64,000 nt of DNA from Clavelina lepadiformis (taxonomy: Eukaryota; Chordata; Ascidiacea; Aplousobranchia; Clavelinidae): NCBI RefSeq assembly GCF_947623445.1, contig NC_135245.1, forward strand, positions 4,161,501 through 4,225,500, given 5' to 3'. This document shows positions 48,825-61,574 of this stretch, in pieces. The position numbers and the translations under genes were made by a program. Numbering within the stretch: the stretch's first letter is position 1; every line of letters starts with the position of its first letter. The notes under the pieces are model-generated. The model saw only the letters and a list, made by a program, of their open reading frames with translations, was not told where the DNA came from and ran no database searches.

Positions 48825-51260
48825 CCGTAAGCAATAAATTGTATTCGAAACGACCGACATATGGCTTGTGAAGGCGGTAACCTTGCGCGACCGGTCTTAT
48901 TCATGGCGTCCGCCAATACTCTTGACTTCAAGCAGAAAAATATTTACCACCCGCCAACTCGTCGAGACTATCGTTAATGCTATCGTTAATGCAGTCGACA
49001 CAAAATCGCGTCACACTTGCTTTCTTCTTCACCAACACAATTGGACTGGACCAAAGCGACTTCAAGGTGCTTATTAGGTCTTCTTTGTGCATGTCTTTGA
49101 TAATATCTTCTACATGTATTTTCTGCTGAAATCACGTCCGCCCTGCGTCTGTATCGTTGGATTGGCGCCCTGTATCCTGTATCTATAACATGGTGAATAA
49201 GTTCAGTGCAGCCAAGATTGTTTTTCCTAACTGAAAAGGCACTTTGGTGTTTTTTTTTTTAACTGTTAAAACCGCTTGTGTTTGCTTGCCAGACAGCCCA
49301 TCGTTAAAGTTGAACTCACCTTGTATCTTATGTGCCAGTTTACAGGATTATTTTGCAGGGCCTTCGCGAGTACAGTAGGTTAAACTGTTCACTGCATAAA
49401 CACATCCGTAACCAATATAACTGCTGTACTTTCGAATAAGATTCTCAATTAAGGCACATAATTGCCGGGCAGTTTGTAAGTCACGTTAATTATTACAGAG
49501 ATCGGGAAAACGGTGGTAACTTGCGTACCATTGGGTATTATAACGCTGTCGTCGCTAAAGTTTGCCAGCAACACCGGAACACGTGCATCAAACGCAGTCA
49601 CAATACAACTAGCTGTAAAAATTCCATACTTAACTCTAAATTCAGTATTCCGCTCTAAATAAGCTGAAAAGGATAAACATATTCTCTATGGACGTCGTTG
49701 TTGAGTTTAGCCGACAAGCTGATCTCGGAAGAAAGCGGAACGACTACGATCGCTGTCACAAAGATCTCGTTGCGTTTCAAGACAAGCGGCCGTTTTAGCA
49801 GAGGAACTTCAGCTTCGCTTATAGACATGCTCATAAAAGTATAGCACAAAGCTCAATGATGAAACTTAAGGAAATCAAGGCCGATTATAAAATCATGCAC
49901 TTAATTGGAACAAACAAAATGAGCAACATCAAAGGTTAAACACCCAAGTGTGAACGAGACTTTACCTTGACCCACAATGACGAAGTCGCTGCCGCCGGCT
50001 CGGACAAAATGCGTTTCTACCGCTGATGCTGACATAGGTGCTTTTACAACAGAGTTCAAACCATCCCAAAGCGATTTCTTGATGAGGAAAACGCTGGCAC
50101 CAGTATCTACCAAGGCACATATTGCTTTATCTCGAAAAATTACCGTCACAAAACGGTGCAAATCTGTACTCGCGTTCTGTCCTGCAATAATTACATTTTC
50201 AGTTATCGAAGAAATTTCTGTCGAACCTTCCACCGGTTTGGGTTCCCGTCAGACATCGTGACTGCTGTAAACAGACGAATCAAGATTGTTGTTATAACAT
50301 CGCGGACGCCCCTTAACAAGATGCTTTACCGAACCGCATCCAAAACATTTATGACGGCGCCGGACGGTGTTGGTAGCTAGGCACCGACCATCACCTTTAT
50401 TCGAAAAATCCTTAAGCATTAGTTGCATCGATCTGTTCGTTGGTTTATCTCACCTTTTAGTTCTGAAGCTGTTTCACAGTGGCGTTCTTTATACGCTTTC
50501 ATCTCTCGCTCCAGACTTTACTTTACTTGAAACGGCAGAAACGTCCTGGGATGAGGGCAGGGCTGAACAAGTTTGAGTCGACTCCAGCCCCACTGAAACA
50601 TTGGAGTTTGTGCTGAAAACTGTGTAGGCCGTGGCCATAAAATCACGTTCATACCCGAGCGTTGCTGGTATGCTGGAGGCCAATCGCCGGTCTCTCTAAC
50701 ACTTGTTCAGACACAAGTACTTCGTTCCTCAGGCGGATGTCGTCGTCTTAAGGGTAACATCTATTACCGAGCGCTTTCACCGCATAAAATATTCCGGCGA
50801 ATCTTCTTCTAGTTGTTCAACAAGCTGGACCAATTCCAAACGCAGCTTGTGGCAAATTTTGCGCTGTTGCTGGCTTTGGTGGCCCTTTCGACTAAGGTTT
50901 AAAACGAAATCTCGTAGATATATTTATCCTCGCTTCGAATCTTCAACTTCAAATCGTGATTGATGGCATTCCAGAACAAATGCCTTTTAACATCTTCGGA
51001 AGCATGAACAATAACCCAATAAGATTTAAAAACTTACAAAACTTGACCAGATCATCACCTGGATTGAAGCAAGGCGATGTCATGAATAAGTCAGAGACCA
51101 TTTCACATCAGCAAAGCTGGTAATCCCTGAAATGGTGATTAATCCTGGATCGCTCGCCAATGTGTTACAGAATTTGTCTGCCAGATACTTTCTTACAGCT
51201 TACACGTTCAACTACAAACCAAGCGAGCAAATTAAAAGCGGCTTGAAATTGGATTATAAT

Positions 51261-54200
51261 GTACAACTCGTCCATTAAACAATGTAAGAGTCACTAACAT
51301 ACTTGTACAGGAAAAGCGATGATTGACGAAGGTTCTCACTCTTTGCCCGTACGTCTGGAATGCCTTCTCGAACAATGGTCTGCATCAAAGGAAAACCCAA
51401 TTACGCAACAATGCCGGCAGGCCACCAATCAGGAAAAGACGCCTATAGCAGTCATGTGGACAATTGTATCGAAGCGTTAAGCGGCAAATTAAATAAAAAT
51501 CCACAAAATAACGATAACGTGCATAAAAGAAATCTGTGTACGAAAAAAACGTAAAAATACCAGAAACAACCAAAATTTGAGAGAAAGAAAACACAGAAAA
51601 TAAAAACAAATACAATATTTTGCCACAACTGTACCAGGCAATCGCTTTAGTTTTGCTGTTGCAATGAAATATGTTGCTTTTACGGCAAGTTATTAAGACT
51701 TTCTCCGTAATTAACTTGTGACACACTGTTAAAATCGTCTGTGGCAGAAGTGAGCAACCGTTTGAGCATGACGACCGCTTGAAAAGCAAACTGATGGGCT
51801 GCAATCGACCTATGGATCGCTAAACACATCTTTTTCATGCGTTAATCATACATCTGTGAGTTGTTAAGTCAGTTGGTTAGTCACAAACCACTTTCTAATG
51901 GTGAGGTCTAAAGATGCCAAATTTTTACAAATCGACACTGGACAAATTATAACTTTCCTCGATTTTCGCTTAACTACCGAATCTCTACGCCAAGGGCCAA
52001 AAATTATCCAACACCCTTTCTCTTAACCCACTATCTCGAGAGAAGATGGAAAAAGTGGGCGTGCTGCACGTACACTAAATAATGTTTGACCATAATGGTT
52101 GAACAAATTTTGATTAGTTCAATTAAAAATAGAATTCATTAATTTTGATGATTAAAACATATTTAACAAGACAAAATATTTTTTGTACTTTGCAATCGAT
52201 AAATCGGACGTTTACAAACATACTAACCTACTGAAAATCCAGAACCAACAAACAAGCCTTGTTACTGCACGTTAGCATTGACATCACACAAATGAATTAT
52301 GATGTCTATGGTCAGTGCAAATATTTCCAGTGTGAGCTAGCAGCGAAGGGCAGGTAAAGTAAAGCTAATGTCCAAGTAATGATGATTACAGTTATTATTT
52401 GAACACTTTGTGAAAATTATATTTACTAATGGTTGTGTCATTTACGATGTACATAATGCAGTACACATACGCTAAATGTGACCCAATAAAATCTTTACAA
52501 TGATAATAATAATTACTTTGTAGAAACTAATGGTGGGAGCAAAGTAGCCTACTGTAACGATGAGAGCACTTCGCCGTAGTCATGCCTTCAAGGAAAGCCA
52601 ACGATCGACAATTTGCAAAATGTGGGCTTTAAAAATTGACTCAGAAATTTAAATCAGCGTAGGTGTATGCAGTGACGTACAGTTTACGTTGTGGCAGAAG
52701 TTGCGTCCACACTACCACATACACATCTAAAATTGGAATTTTATTGACGTGTTTTCTCATTGGTTTGTTTGCGTGTCAAGGTCACTGACCATGTTGACCG
52801 GTTAATTTATTTTACTCATGTTACTGACAGGCGCACAGCATTTTGTTTCGAGCGTGAAATAACAAGTTAAATACGGTACAGATTGGTTTATGCAGCATTA
52901 GTTAAAACTCTAGTTAAGGTACGGTCTAGACTCTAGACCAAGGACCATCCAAACAAACAACCACTGCTGCAATGTCAAATGTGAAACTTTGCAGGTTTTT
53001 ATTTTGCAGCTGGGTTAAGGTAGTTCATCAGCATTGTAACGAAATACTTGAATTCCAAGATTTTGAGTTACGCAAATGTGCTTGCCCTTATTTAAATTGT
53101 CAATATTCAAGAAATAATTTCCTTTATTAAGCATTTCTGCTACTACATGGCGCCAATGTTACCTCAATTTAAGTTTATAAATGCGTTTATGGTTTGTACT
53201 TGGCAGTAAGCTTTCTGGGAAACTTTATGGCAAAAACAACTTTTAATTCAAAACAAACTTGTTGACCACATTTAAAATAGCAACGTCGGGCAAATAGCTT
53301 CCACCTTTCTATGTAATTTGAACTTTATTGTTTTGTTGAAATTTATTTTGTCTCCAGTTTTTGTCATAAGAAGTGCACCAATTATGAAAAGTTTTCAGAA
53401 CTGTCGATATGCTAGTAAGCTGTTTTGTGACTGATTTCCCATATATTTATTAAATTTTGATGTTATTGACATTTCACAATTTTTTAATTTCCGACAAAAA
53501 TTATTACCAAAACACACAGTTTGTGTTTGTTCATTTGTGTAGGTGAAACTACTTTCAACAGTGAAATTCGAACTTTAAAAATCAATCATCATGACACAAA
53601 TCTTTGCAAAATAGAATTTTCTCCAATGTTTAGTTCATAAATACAGTGTGTATTTGTAAAATAAGAATGTAATAGTGTATAAATAAATCGTCATTACATC
53701 GCTGCTACAGAATATACGCTATACGTGACGCAAACACAAAACATGCAAAAACGATTAAAACATAATCCACTGCATACTGCGTGTAACTCAGTATTTCATT
53801 AACGTGTAATGACTTTCGTCAGCATTCCTGTTTGGCTTATATGGTGACAGAGGGTCTCAAGGTTTCAGACTTTGCATAGTTTGCAGTATAACTTTAACAC
53901 CAAGTACTTAAAATTTCCACGTGAAAAGATTTGGTTCCACGATTTCAGATTTCAACGATGTTGTTGATGGTCAGGCCAGAAACAAATATTTCCAACATAC
54001 AACTTCCTTCGTGACGTATTTCTTTCAACTACTGGCGTCATTGTCAACCACCTTGTGTTTTCGAGTAAATTGTTTTTAGCAATGTTTTGGAAAAACTTAA
54101 CAAAAATAGTTAAATACCAGAGACAACGTTTTGATAAAACATTTTGAATTTAAAATGACTTATTCGTGTTAAAATTTGGTAAATTTACACTTGAAAAATT

Positions 54201-54280
54201 TGATCAGTTTTTACAATAATGTTCTGCATGTTCTGCAATATTGCATGAACCTTAAAGCGGTACTTGACAAAACATTTGAA
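51261..54280. other. Non-coding spacer, unit 5
   Basis: Aligns with other unit spacers, single-copy and without MITE A (uninterrupted site near 52930). No gene supported. Confidence 0.5.
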
Positions 54281-54283
54281 CTG

Positions 54284-54450
54284 ACTACACCACGTGGGCT
54301 AAAAACCCTATTGTGATAAGATTTTACTATAGTTTATCTGTGATTTCTATTTGTAAGCTTTGCGGCTCACGGAATGAGTGCTGGATAGGAAAGAAAACGA
54401 AAAGAAAAAATGAAAAGAAAAAATGAAAAAGAAAAAAGAAAAAGGTTTTG
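54284..54450 (+). promoter_or_regulatory. Candidate 5' control block of gene 5
   Basis: CACGTG, GATAAG (54315-54320), TTATCT (54334-54339) and a purine tract (54387-54445). Both GATA motifs are intact. Confidence 0.35.
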
Positions 54451-54823
54451 TGCGTTGTGAGAAAAAGGATTTCCACAATTTTCAGTTCTTGCATGCTTGT
54501 GGTGTAAATTGTATTTGTGAGCGCTTTGAAGCACATAAAGACAACGTAGCATACTTCAGCAATGCAGGTTTAAAGCGAAGATTGATGGAGGTGCTGCAAG
54601 GTTAGAGTATGAGGTTTTTAAATTATGACAAGGATTTTACCTTTAGTTGCACAAAATATGCAAAAGAATGTATTCATCACTGAAGGAGACCTCTAAATAC
54701 AGCAGCTTCATAACTATTGTACGTAGAAAATGTTATCAGCAAATAAGTTGAGAAATTAAACCGACTGACTATAAGATTTTAGTCTCAGATTTGAAGCATT
54801 AAGAGTTTCTCGCAAAATTTAAA

Positions 54824-57800
54824 ATGATTTCTCCACGTATTTTGTGGATATTGCTGATGACGTGTTCCTCGTGGAAAGGAGTGATGACCTTGGATAGAGA
54901 AGCGTGTGTGCCAATACGATTATCACCGAACCAGCAGGACACGTTACCAGATGTGGAAACGTTAAGAATTCAAAGAGGATTACCTGGAAAAGCTGGAGGA
55001 ATTGGGCCAGTTGGACCCCAGGGAGCTCAAGGACCCAGAGGACTACCCGGAACTTGTGCTTGTGATCCGAGCGAAATTGCTCAAATACATGGTAAGTTCG
55101 AAAAATTGAATTTCATATTTATTAAACAATAACTGAAGTATTTAAACCGAATAACTTCAACTGCACGGTTATATTGATGACAGCCCAAGAAATAACCTTG
55201 TTTGTGATAAATTAGTGTCTATATGTTAATCGAATGGAAAATCGTCATTTCTTGTTATGGGAAATGCAAATGTTTGTAGTCTTCGGATTTTGACTCGTTC
55301 AAACTATATAAGATCATGCATGTTTAAATCTTTTCAAACCATTTTCAAAAATTAAAAAACTATATAAAAGGACTTGTGTTTTATCTTCTTAGTTTTCCTG
55401 GGAAATATAACCGCAAAGCTCGAAAGTTTGATTGCATTGCATCATTACGCTCTAAAAGGTTGGTCGTACTTTAAATATAATATTTTATAAAAATATTTTA
55501 TTACTGTCGTAAGTTTCTTTTACATTTCTTTTAGACGTATTATTATAGCTAAGAGACAAGAGTATTTTTTAAGGGTTGGAATTTATTCGTATCCTATAAC
55601 CACACTTTAGTCTTTCCAATTTATTCGTTAAACGTCGCCATTTTGTTTTAACGCTTAAAGAGCTGATTAAGTGTTCACATACTCTTTGAAATTTGAAACA
55701 ATTTAAAAGAGCATCACCTATATTCCTCACTGTATTATGGTTTATTTCCTGCCATGATATCATTTGTGCCTTTTTATCGTTTTTATTGCCAAGTTAAAAT
55801 ACATAATGGAAATATATTTAGTCGATCAATGCGACCACATGCCATGTAAAAATGGAGGAACTTGTATCAACGATGGAAACTCGTATATATGCAACTGCAC
55901 TGATGGATATGAGGGACATGACTGCTCCATAAGTAAATAGTTTTCGCAATAAAAACATAAACAAGTTTATTTGAATTGACTTTAGTGATACTTTTCGTGA
56001 CGACTCATTGATGATAAAAATTGTTTACAAATTATTTGTATAGCTCGGTTTATAAAAAATCGCATTATTTTGCGCAGGAATCCAGTGCGTGGTGCCGTCG
56101 GCGCCCAACAACGGAACGATCTCTCGAGAAAGTGGTCAGCTGGTTCCTTATAAGGAAAACATTACATACAGATGCAACAATAGACACGTGGTGGCGTATG
56201 AAGTGAATAACTTTCTAGTTGCAACTTGTCAGGAAACTAAACAATGGACAAAAGATACTCCAGTGTGTGTGGGTAGGTCTTTTAACTGACTTTAAATTTT
56301 TTTTTTACAAACAACAAGTCTAAATTTTACATCTGTTTTTATTAAACTTGTTAAAATTTTCAGTTGATGATTGTAATCCCGACTCATGCTCTGGAAGAGG
56401 AACTTGCATAACTCAAATCGGTCGAACATATTGTGAATGTGATGAAGGATACGAAGGAAGCGATTGTTCAGTTCAAAGTGAACTTTCCTAAATCAAACTC
56501 AACGATTATTGCAATAAATTCAAAAAAATTGTGATTATGACGTAATAGTGAGCTCAGAATTCAACTCATAATAGAAACTGTTTGTAGATAATCCGTGTCA
56601 TCTATCTCCCTGCGATCAAAGAGGAGTTTGCGTGTGGAAAGAAGATGTGAACTACACCTGCCGATGTCTCGCTGGATATCAAGGAAAAAACTGCGAGACA
56701 ATTATCGGTTTGTAAATTTCCTTCAAATAAATAAAAACCGAGATATGGGTTCGGTGATTTTCGTTTCAAAAAAATGCAAACTTAAGATTTTTTATTATGC
56801 GCTAGTCGAATATGCTTTTTCAAAATTATTTAGTAAGAACTATTATATTTATATTGATTTTTAAAACCATTTAGGTTATACCTTTATTTAACTCATGTTT
56901 AACTCATTTTTGTAATTTCAGCAAGTAATTGTGTACGAGCTGTTGGTATGGAGGACGGCAGGGTAGGAAATAACGATATTACCGCCTCACGGTCACTTAA
57001 TAGCGCTAACTCACCGCATAAAGCCCGATTGAGACAAACTGGAGGTTGGCTGTCACAACGTCGACGTAAATGAGCAACTAGATAAAGTTTTCATTGTGAC
57101 TTGACAAACTGCCGCAGTTACCAAATGTTGTTGTAATAATTTTGAATAATTTTTTTTCTGAACACAGAAATATATTATATATTGTTCGAAAATTTTGCTT
57201 TGACATTTATGCATTTTATACGTTTTTATTAAAACTCTTTTACTTTAGATCGACGTATGTAGAAGGAGAATGATTTGCCCACATTTTTTTTATAGTTATC
57301 TTACTTGTTTGTTAGCTCGGCGCGATGAATGGCTTCAAGTAGATTTAAAAACATCTACCACTGTTGTCGCTGTTGCAACACAAGGTTATTCAACTGGTTC
57401 ATATTTGACGACAAGTTACAAAATAGCGCATGGCTTCACCGAGAACGATTTGCAGATTATACAAAACAATCAAGGACAAGATTTGGTAAGTTCATTCTTG
57501 TGGTTGCTAAATGATTGTTTCAGAGAGTTGACCGCAACAAAAACTAAATGACGTAAGCACCTATGCATAACTAAGTTAACTGTTAGTGTTCATGAAATGT
57601 TACGCGAATGGAACAGAAGCAATCCAGCGTCTCTGGATCGTTCATTGAAACTATGGTAGCAATTTTAACTATTAGCGTTTTAAGTACTATATAAGCATTC
57701 CAGGTTGATGTATTGCAAACTTTTGTGCTTATATATTTTATCCAGTTAAATTTTTGAAATTATTAGTCAGCATTCTCTTGCAGATTTTTCAAGGCAACCG

Positions 57801-57927
57801 GGACTACAATAGCGTCGTTAGAAACAATTTTCCGGCTCCAGTGACCGCGAGATATTTCCGACTCCTTGTACAAACATGGAGAGACCCTAGATACGCAGCC
57901 CTTCGTGTAGAATACTATACCTGTTAA
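54824..57927 (+). CDS. Gene 5: secreted collagen-EGF-CCP-EGF-EGF-F5/8C protein, intact
   Basis: Exons: 54824-55091, 55393-55458, 55822-55932, 56078-56272, 56364-56477, 56588-56707, 56922-57065, 57316-57485, 57784-57927; 443 aa. The exon 1 donor is the best in the array (GGTAAG). All exons are open with GT/AG borders. The first F5/8C exon is one codon longer than in copies 1-4 (SLNSANSPHK). The second loop is QGYSTGSYLT, with Leu for the usual Trp, and the last loop TWRDPRYAAL equals gene 2. EGF3 reads CHLSPCDQRG, so two otherwise conserved residues (Asp and Gly) have changed while all Cys are kept. The CCP has CNNRHVV for CNDRHVV. Gene 6 is nearly identical from the intron before the CCP exon onward, so the two share a recent duplication or conversion. 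Confidence 0.88.
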
Positions 57928-58509
57928 CAGTTAAGAATTTCTGCAAAACTTTTCAATGAATATTTGTCATCTGCTATTGAATCTTTCCTCTATGTACCGT
58001 GTAAAATTGTTTGCAATCTCATAATTTGTATTATTCACAAGGAAAGTTACTACTGTACGGAACAATTAACATGCACATACTAAACATGCTAGCTCTTGAT
58101 ATTGTGCTATGTGAGCATGCAGTGCAAACGTTCGATTTAAGTGGTTGTGAGTATATAGCTGCATATGTCCAGGGCAATATTAAAGGAGTTGAGTTGTTTT
58201 GTAACTTCAGAATTTGTGACAAAGTTATCAGGGATTGGTCCATGCGGCTAAAGAATAAAAAATTGATAAATCTTTAAAGGACATAAAATTGGGAAAACGC
58301 AGCACTCTTAAAATTAACATGTCTTGAGAAACCTTGTCTGCAGAATGTTAGAGAAATTAAGCTTGATAAATTAATTATATCAAATTTCCTCCTGGGTGTG
58401 CGCATTGACCTCACTGCAGCGGTGGCTTTAGGTTTGGTTGGGAAAATAATTTTTTTTCTGAAGGTTTTAGAAAGTTGCAAACATATTGCAAAAAAATATT
58501 TCTATGTTT
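57928..58509. other. 3' flank of gene 5
   Basis: Homologous to other 3' flanks. An 88-codon open stretch at 58011-58277 is not preserved in the other copies and is not called as a gene. Confidence 0.4.
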
Positions 58510-61054
58510 AACAAGTTAAGCTAAATAATACCTCGTATCTTTGCGAATTCAATTACTACAAACATAGAAAAAATATTTCGTAATTTCTCACTTTCCGTAA
58601 ATTAGTATCGCCTTACTCGGTTTCCTTTTTCCGTAAATTAGTGTTGTTTTGGTCTTGGCATAATGTTTTAAATCACGTGACCGTTTAAGCATTATTAAAA
58701 AGTTTGTTACCAAGCAAATAACAGCGGAAAAGCTTTAAAGCATAAACAATCGCCAACAATTCATTTCTGGTCGTAAAATAGTTCCGTTCGCCTTTAACGA
58801 TCGATTGTCATAAACAAACATTTGTTCGCCGCCATCAACTTCCTGAGATAAGACTCAACCAACGGCGACACTGAAGCGTCGGTGTCGAAAATAAAAGCTT
58901 TATTAAAATCGGAGTAGCTTGAAACAGGTGAGCTTATTAAAACACGTTCTAGCACTCGCCGATCCAGAAAAACGTTTTTCCGATATCAGTAAGTTTATGT
59001 AGAGCTGCTGCAATCAGTGCATAAAGTCTTGAATGAATTTTTTCCATAGTAAGAAGTCAATCCAACATAACGTCTAACGTGTATGACGGACAGCGGATAT
59101 GGCCACTCCGTTACAACGCGAGCCTTGTCCGGAACGCATTTTATGCCCTATTGGAACACCACGTGGTCAAAAAATGTGAACCTTGATGTAAAACAACGTA
59201 AATTTCTCCGGTGTTAAACAACGTACATTATTATAGGGGCTTAAGAGTGAAGCGCGCAACTTTAAACCGTTCCAGAATTAATTCAGCCTATCCAGGTGTT
59301 CTTCAAACGTACAACCAAGCACAATTATGTCATCGAAATTGGTTAAAACGCCGTTCCCCTCCACGCCATTATTCGCATAAGGCGCTGAAAACTGGTAGTA
59401 GAGTTATTCGACCCCTTAGGCCAAGACTTCTCAAACCTTTTGGACATTTCCTTGCGACCCCTTGAAGGGGTAGCCTACATGTTAAAGATATTAAAACAAT
59501 AAACGCCCAATTACAAATCTCAGGTGGTATTTTGTCTCTGGCAAAATCATACAAGAGCACACAATCCACCGAAGTACAGTGACTGTAGCCTGCAGCAATA
59601 AAAGAATCTCGTAATGGAAACAGTAAAGCGAATAAAAAATTAGCAAAAAACAATTCAATTTATAAAAATTAAATTTGTTTCACGACCCCAAAATTACATT
59701 GTGTGACCCCAAACGCGGTCGCGACCCACAGTTTGAGAAGCTCTGCCGTAAGCAATAAATTGAATTCAAAACGACCGACATGGCTTGTGAAGGTCGTAAC
59801 CTTGCGCGATGGGTCTTATTCATGGTGTCCGCCAATACTCTTGACTTCAAGCAGAAAAGTATTTACAACCCACAAACTCGTCGAGACTATCGTTAATGCT
59901 ACAGTCCAGGAAACTATTTTTCTTGGCTATTTTATTTACCTGGCGGTAGTCGACACAAAATCGCGTCACACCTGCTTCCTACTTCACCAACACAATTGGA
60001 CTGGACCAAAGCGACTTCAAGGTGCTTATTAGGTCTTCTTTATGCATGTCTTTGATAATATCTTCCACATGTATTTTCTGCTGAAATCCCGTCCGCCCTG
60101 CGTCTGTCGCGTTGGATTGGCGCCCTGTATCTATAACATGGTGAATAAGTTTAGTGCAGCCAGGATTGTTTTTCCAAAGTGAAAACGCAGTTTGGTGTTT
60201 TTTTTTAAGCTGCTAAAACCGCTTGTGTTTCCTTGCCAGACAGTCCATCGTTGAAGTTAACGTCACCTTGTATCTTACGTGCCAGTGATCAGGATTATTT
60301 TGCAGAGCCTTCGCGATTACAGTAGGTTAAACTGTTCACTGCATAAACACATCCGTAACCGATATAACTGCAGTACTTTCGAATAAGATTCTCAATCAAG
60401 GCACATAATTGCCGGGCACTTTGTAAGCCATGTTACTTATTACAGAGATCGGGAAAACGGTGGCACCTCGCGTACCTTTGGGTATTGTAACGCTGCCATC
60501 ACTAAAGTTTGCCAGCAACACTGGAACACGTGCATCCAAAGCAGTCACACTACAACTAGCTATAAAATTCCATACTTAGCTCTAAATAAGCCGAAAAGGA
60601 TAAACATATTCTCTATGGACGTCGTTGTTGAGTTTAGTCGACACGCTGATCTCGGAAGAAGGCGGAACGACTACGATCGCTGTCACAAAGATCTCGTTGC
60701 ATTTCGTGACGAGCGGCCGTTTTAGCAGAGGAACTTCAGCTTCGCCTATAGACATGCTCATAAAAGTATAGCACAAAGCTCAATGATGGAACCGAAGAAG
60801 ATCAAGCCTGATTGTAAGATCAAGCACTATATTGGAACAAACAAAATGATCAACATTACAGGTAAAAGACCCAAGTGTGAACGAGACTTTACCTTTACCT
60901 TCAATGACGAAGTCGCTGCTGTCAGCTCGGACAAAATGCGTTTCTTCTGGTCATGCTGACATGGGTACTTTTACAACGGAGTTAAAATCATCCCAAAACA
61001 ATTTCTTGATGAGAGACACGCTGGCACCAGTATCTACCAAGGCACATATTACTT
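58510..61054 (-). mobile_element. Ty3/gypsy-like fragment between genes 5 and 6, cut by foreign DNA
   Basis: Minus strand: a partial protease region whose frame is shifted (61054-60880), linker (60776-60582), RT amino part (60190-59760), MITE B (59422-59745), RT palm (59330-59290) and RNase H start (58890-58780). Gag and the zinc knuckle are missing because array homology stops abruptly at about 61054, where an unrelated segment begins. Short insertions near 59200-59235 further break the RT palm region. Confidence 0.72.
59422..59745. mobile_element. hAT-like MITE B after gene 5
   Basis: Left end CAAGACTTCTCAAAC, right end GTTTGAGAAGCTCTG, flanks CCTTAGGC and CCGTAAGC. About 324 bp; roughly 25 bp are missing near the left end relative to the other copies. 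Non-coding. Confidence 0.76.
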
Positions 61055-61574
61055 TGTAGTGGCCTGGGTGGCATATTTAATACCATTATATCATTCTTGG
61101 GAAAGTGTTTGCCAGTTATTGATTGAAGTCTTGTTTATTGATAATACTGCAATTGTCGTTTAATATTTGGAAACTTGCTCTAAATAACTTCATGTGAAAA
61201 CGCCGTTTAGTACGTTACCAGGTGATTTCAAAACGCCCTAGTTTTAACTGAATGTAATCCCCATTTACCAACGCTTTATTTTTATCGTTCGCACGTTCTG
61301 ATATGTTCGTGTATTTTATGTCGGATATTTCCGCTCACATCGCTCCGCTTTATAAACTCAAACTTCTACGCGAGTAACCGCTCAGACGGAGAGATACAAA
61401 GTCGTACGAATGTATTACGTTAGTCGTGTTAATTGCAATTCTTTAGACCTGTTTTAAACGGTGATTACTAAGTTTGTGATTGTGTGTAATATTCGGAATC
61501 TGTACAGTTCCTACAATAAAGGACCGTTTCTGATAAACTGCTATCTGTAATAACGTAAGAGCTTTCGGCTAACA
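61055..61574. mobile_element. LTR-like segment in the foreign block before gene 6
   Basis: Starts TGTAGTGGCC and ends GGCTAACA (TG...CA borders). It carries a TATA-like TTATAAA at 61350-61356 and an AATAAA at 61515-61520, the promoter and polyadenylation layout of a retrotransposon LTR of about 520 bp. No target duplication is seen and no second copy lies in the window, so it may be a truncated or solo LTR. The left border is exactly where array homology ends. Confidence 0.42.

Larger units (their letters stand above)
47160..51260 (-). mobile_element. Ty3/gypsy-like fragment between genes 4 and 5
   Basis: Minus strand: gag (51080-50760), knuckle region (50360-50270) with the last Cys lost, an open 110-codon protease segment 50233-49901 with ALVDTGAS intact, linker (49849-49655), RT amino part (49180-48850, shortened near 48990), MITE B (48479-48824), an unrelated TIR element (47910-48358) inserted in the RT palm, and the RNase H start near 47500-47400. 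The protease segment is almost identical to the one at 806-1138. The element is not autonomous. Confidence 0.75.

Noticed and set aside
58011..58277. 88-codon frame in the 3' flank of gene 5
   Set aside because: Broken in the homologous flanks of genes 1, 2, 3 and 4, and no recognisable motif.
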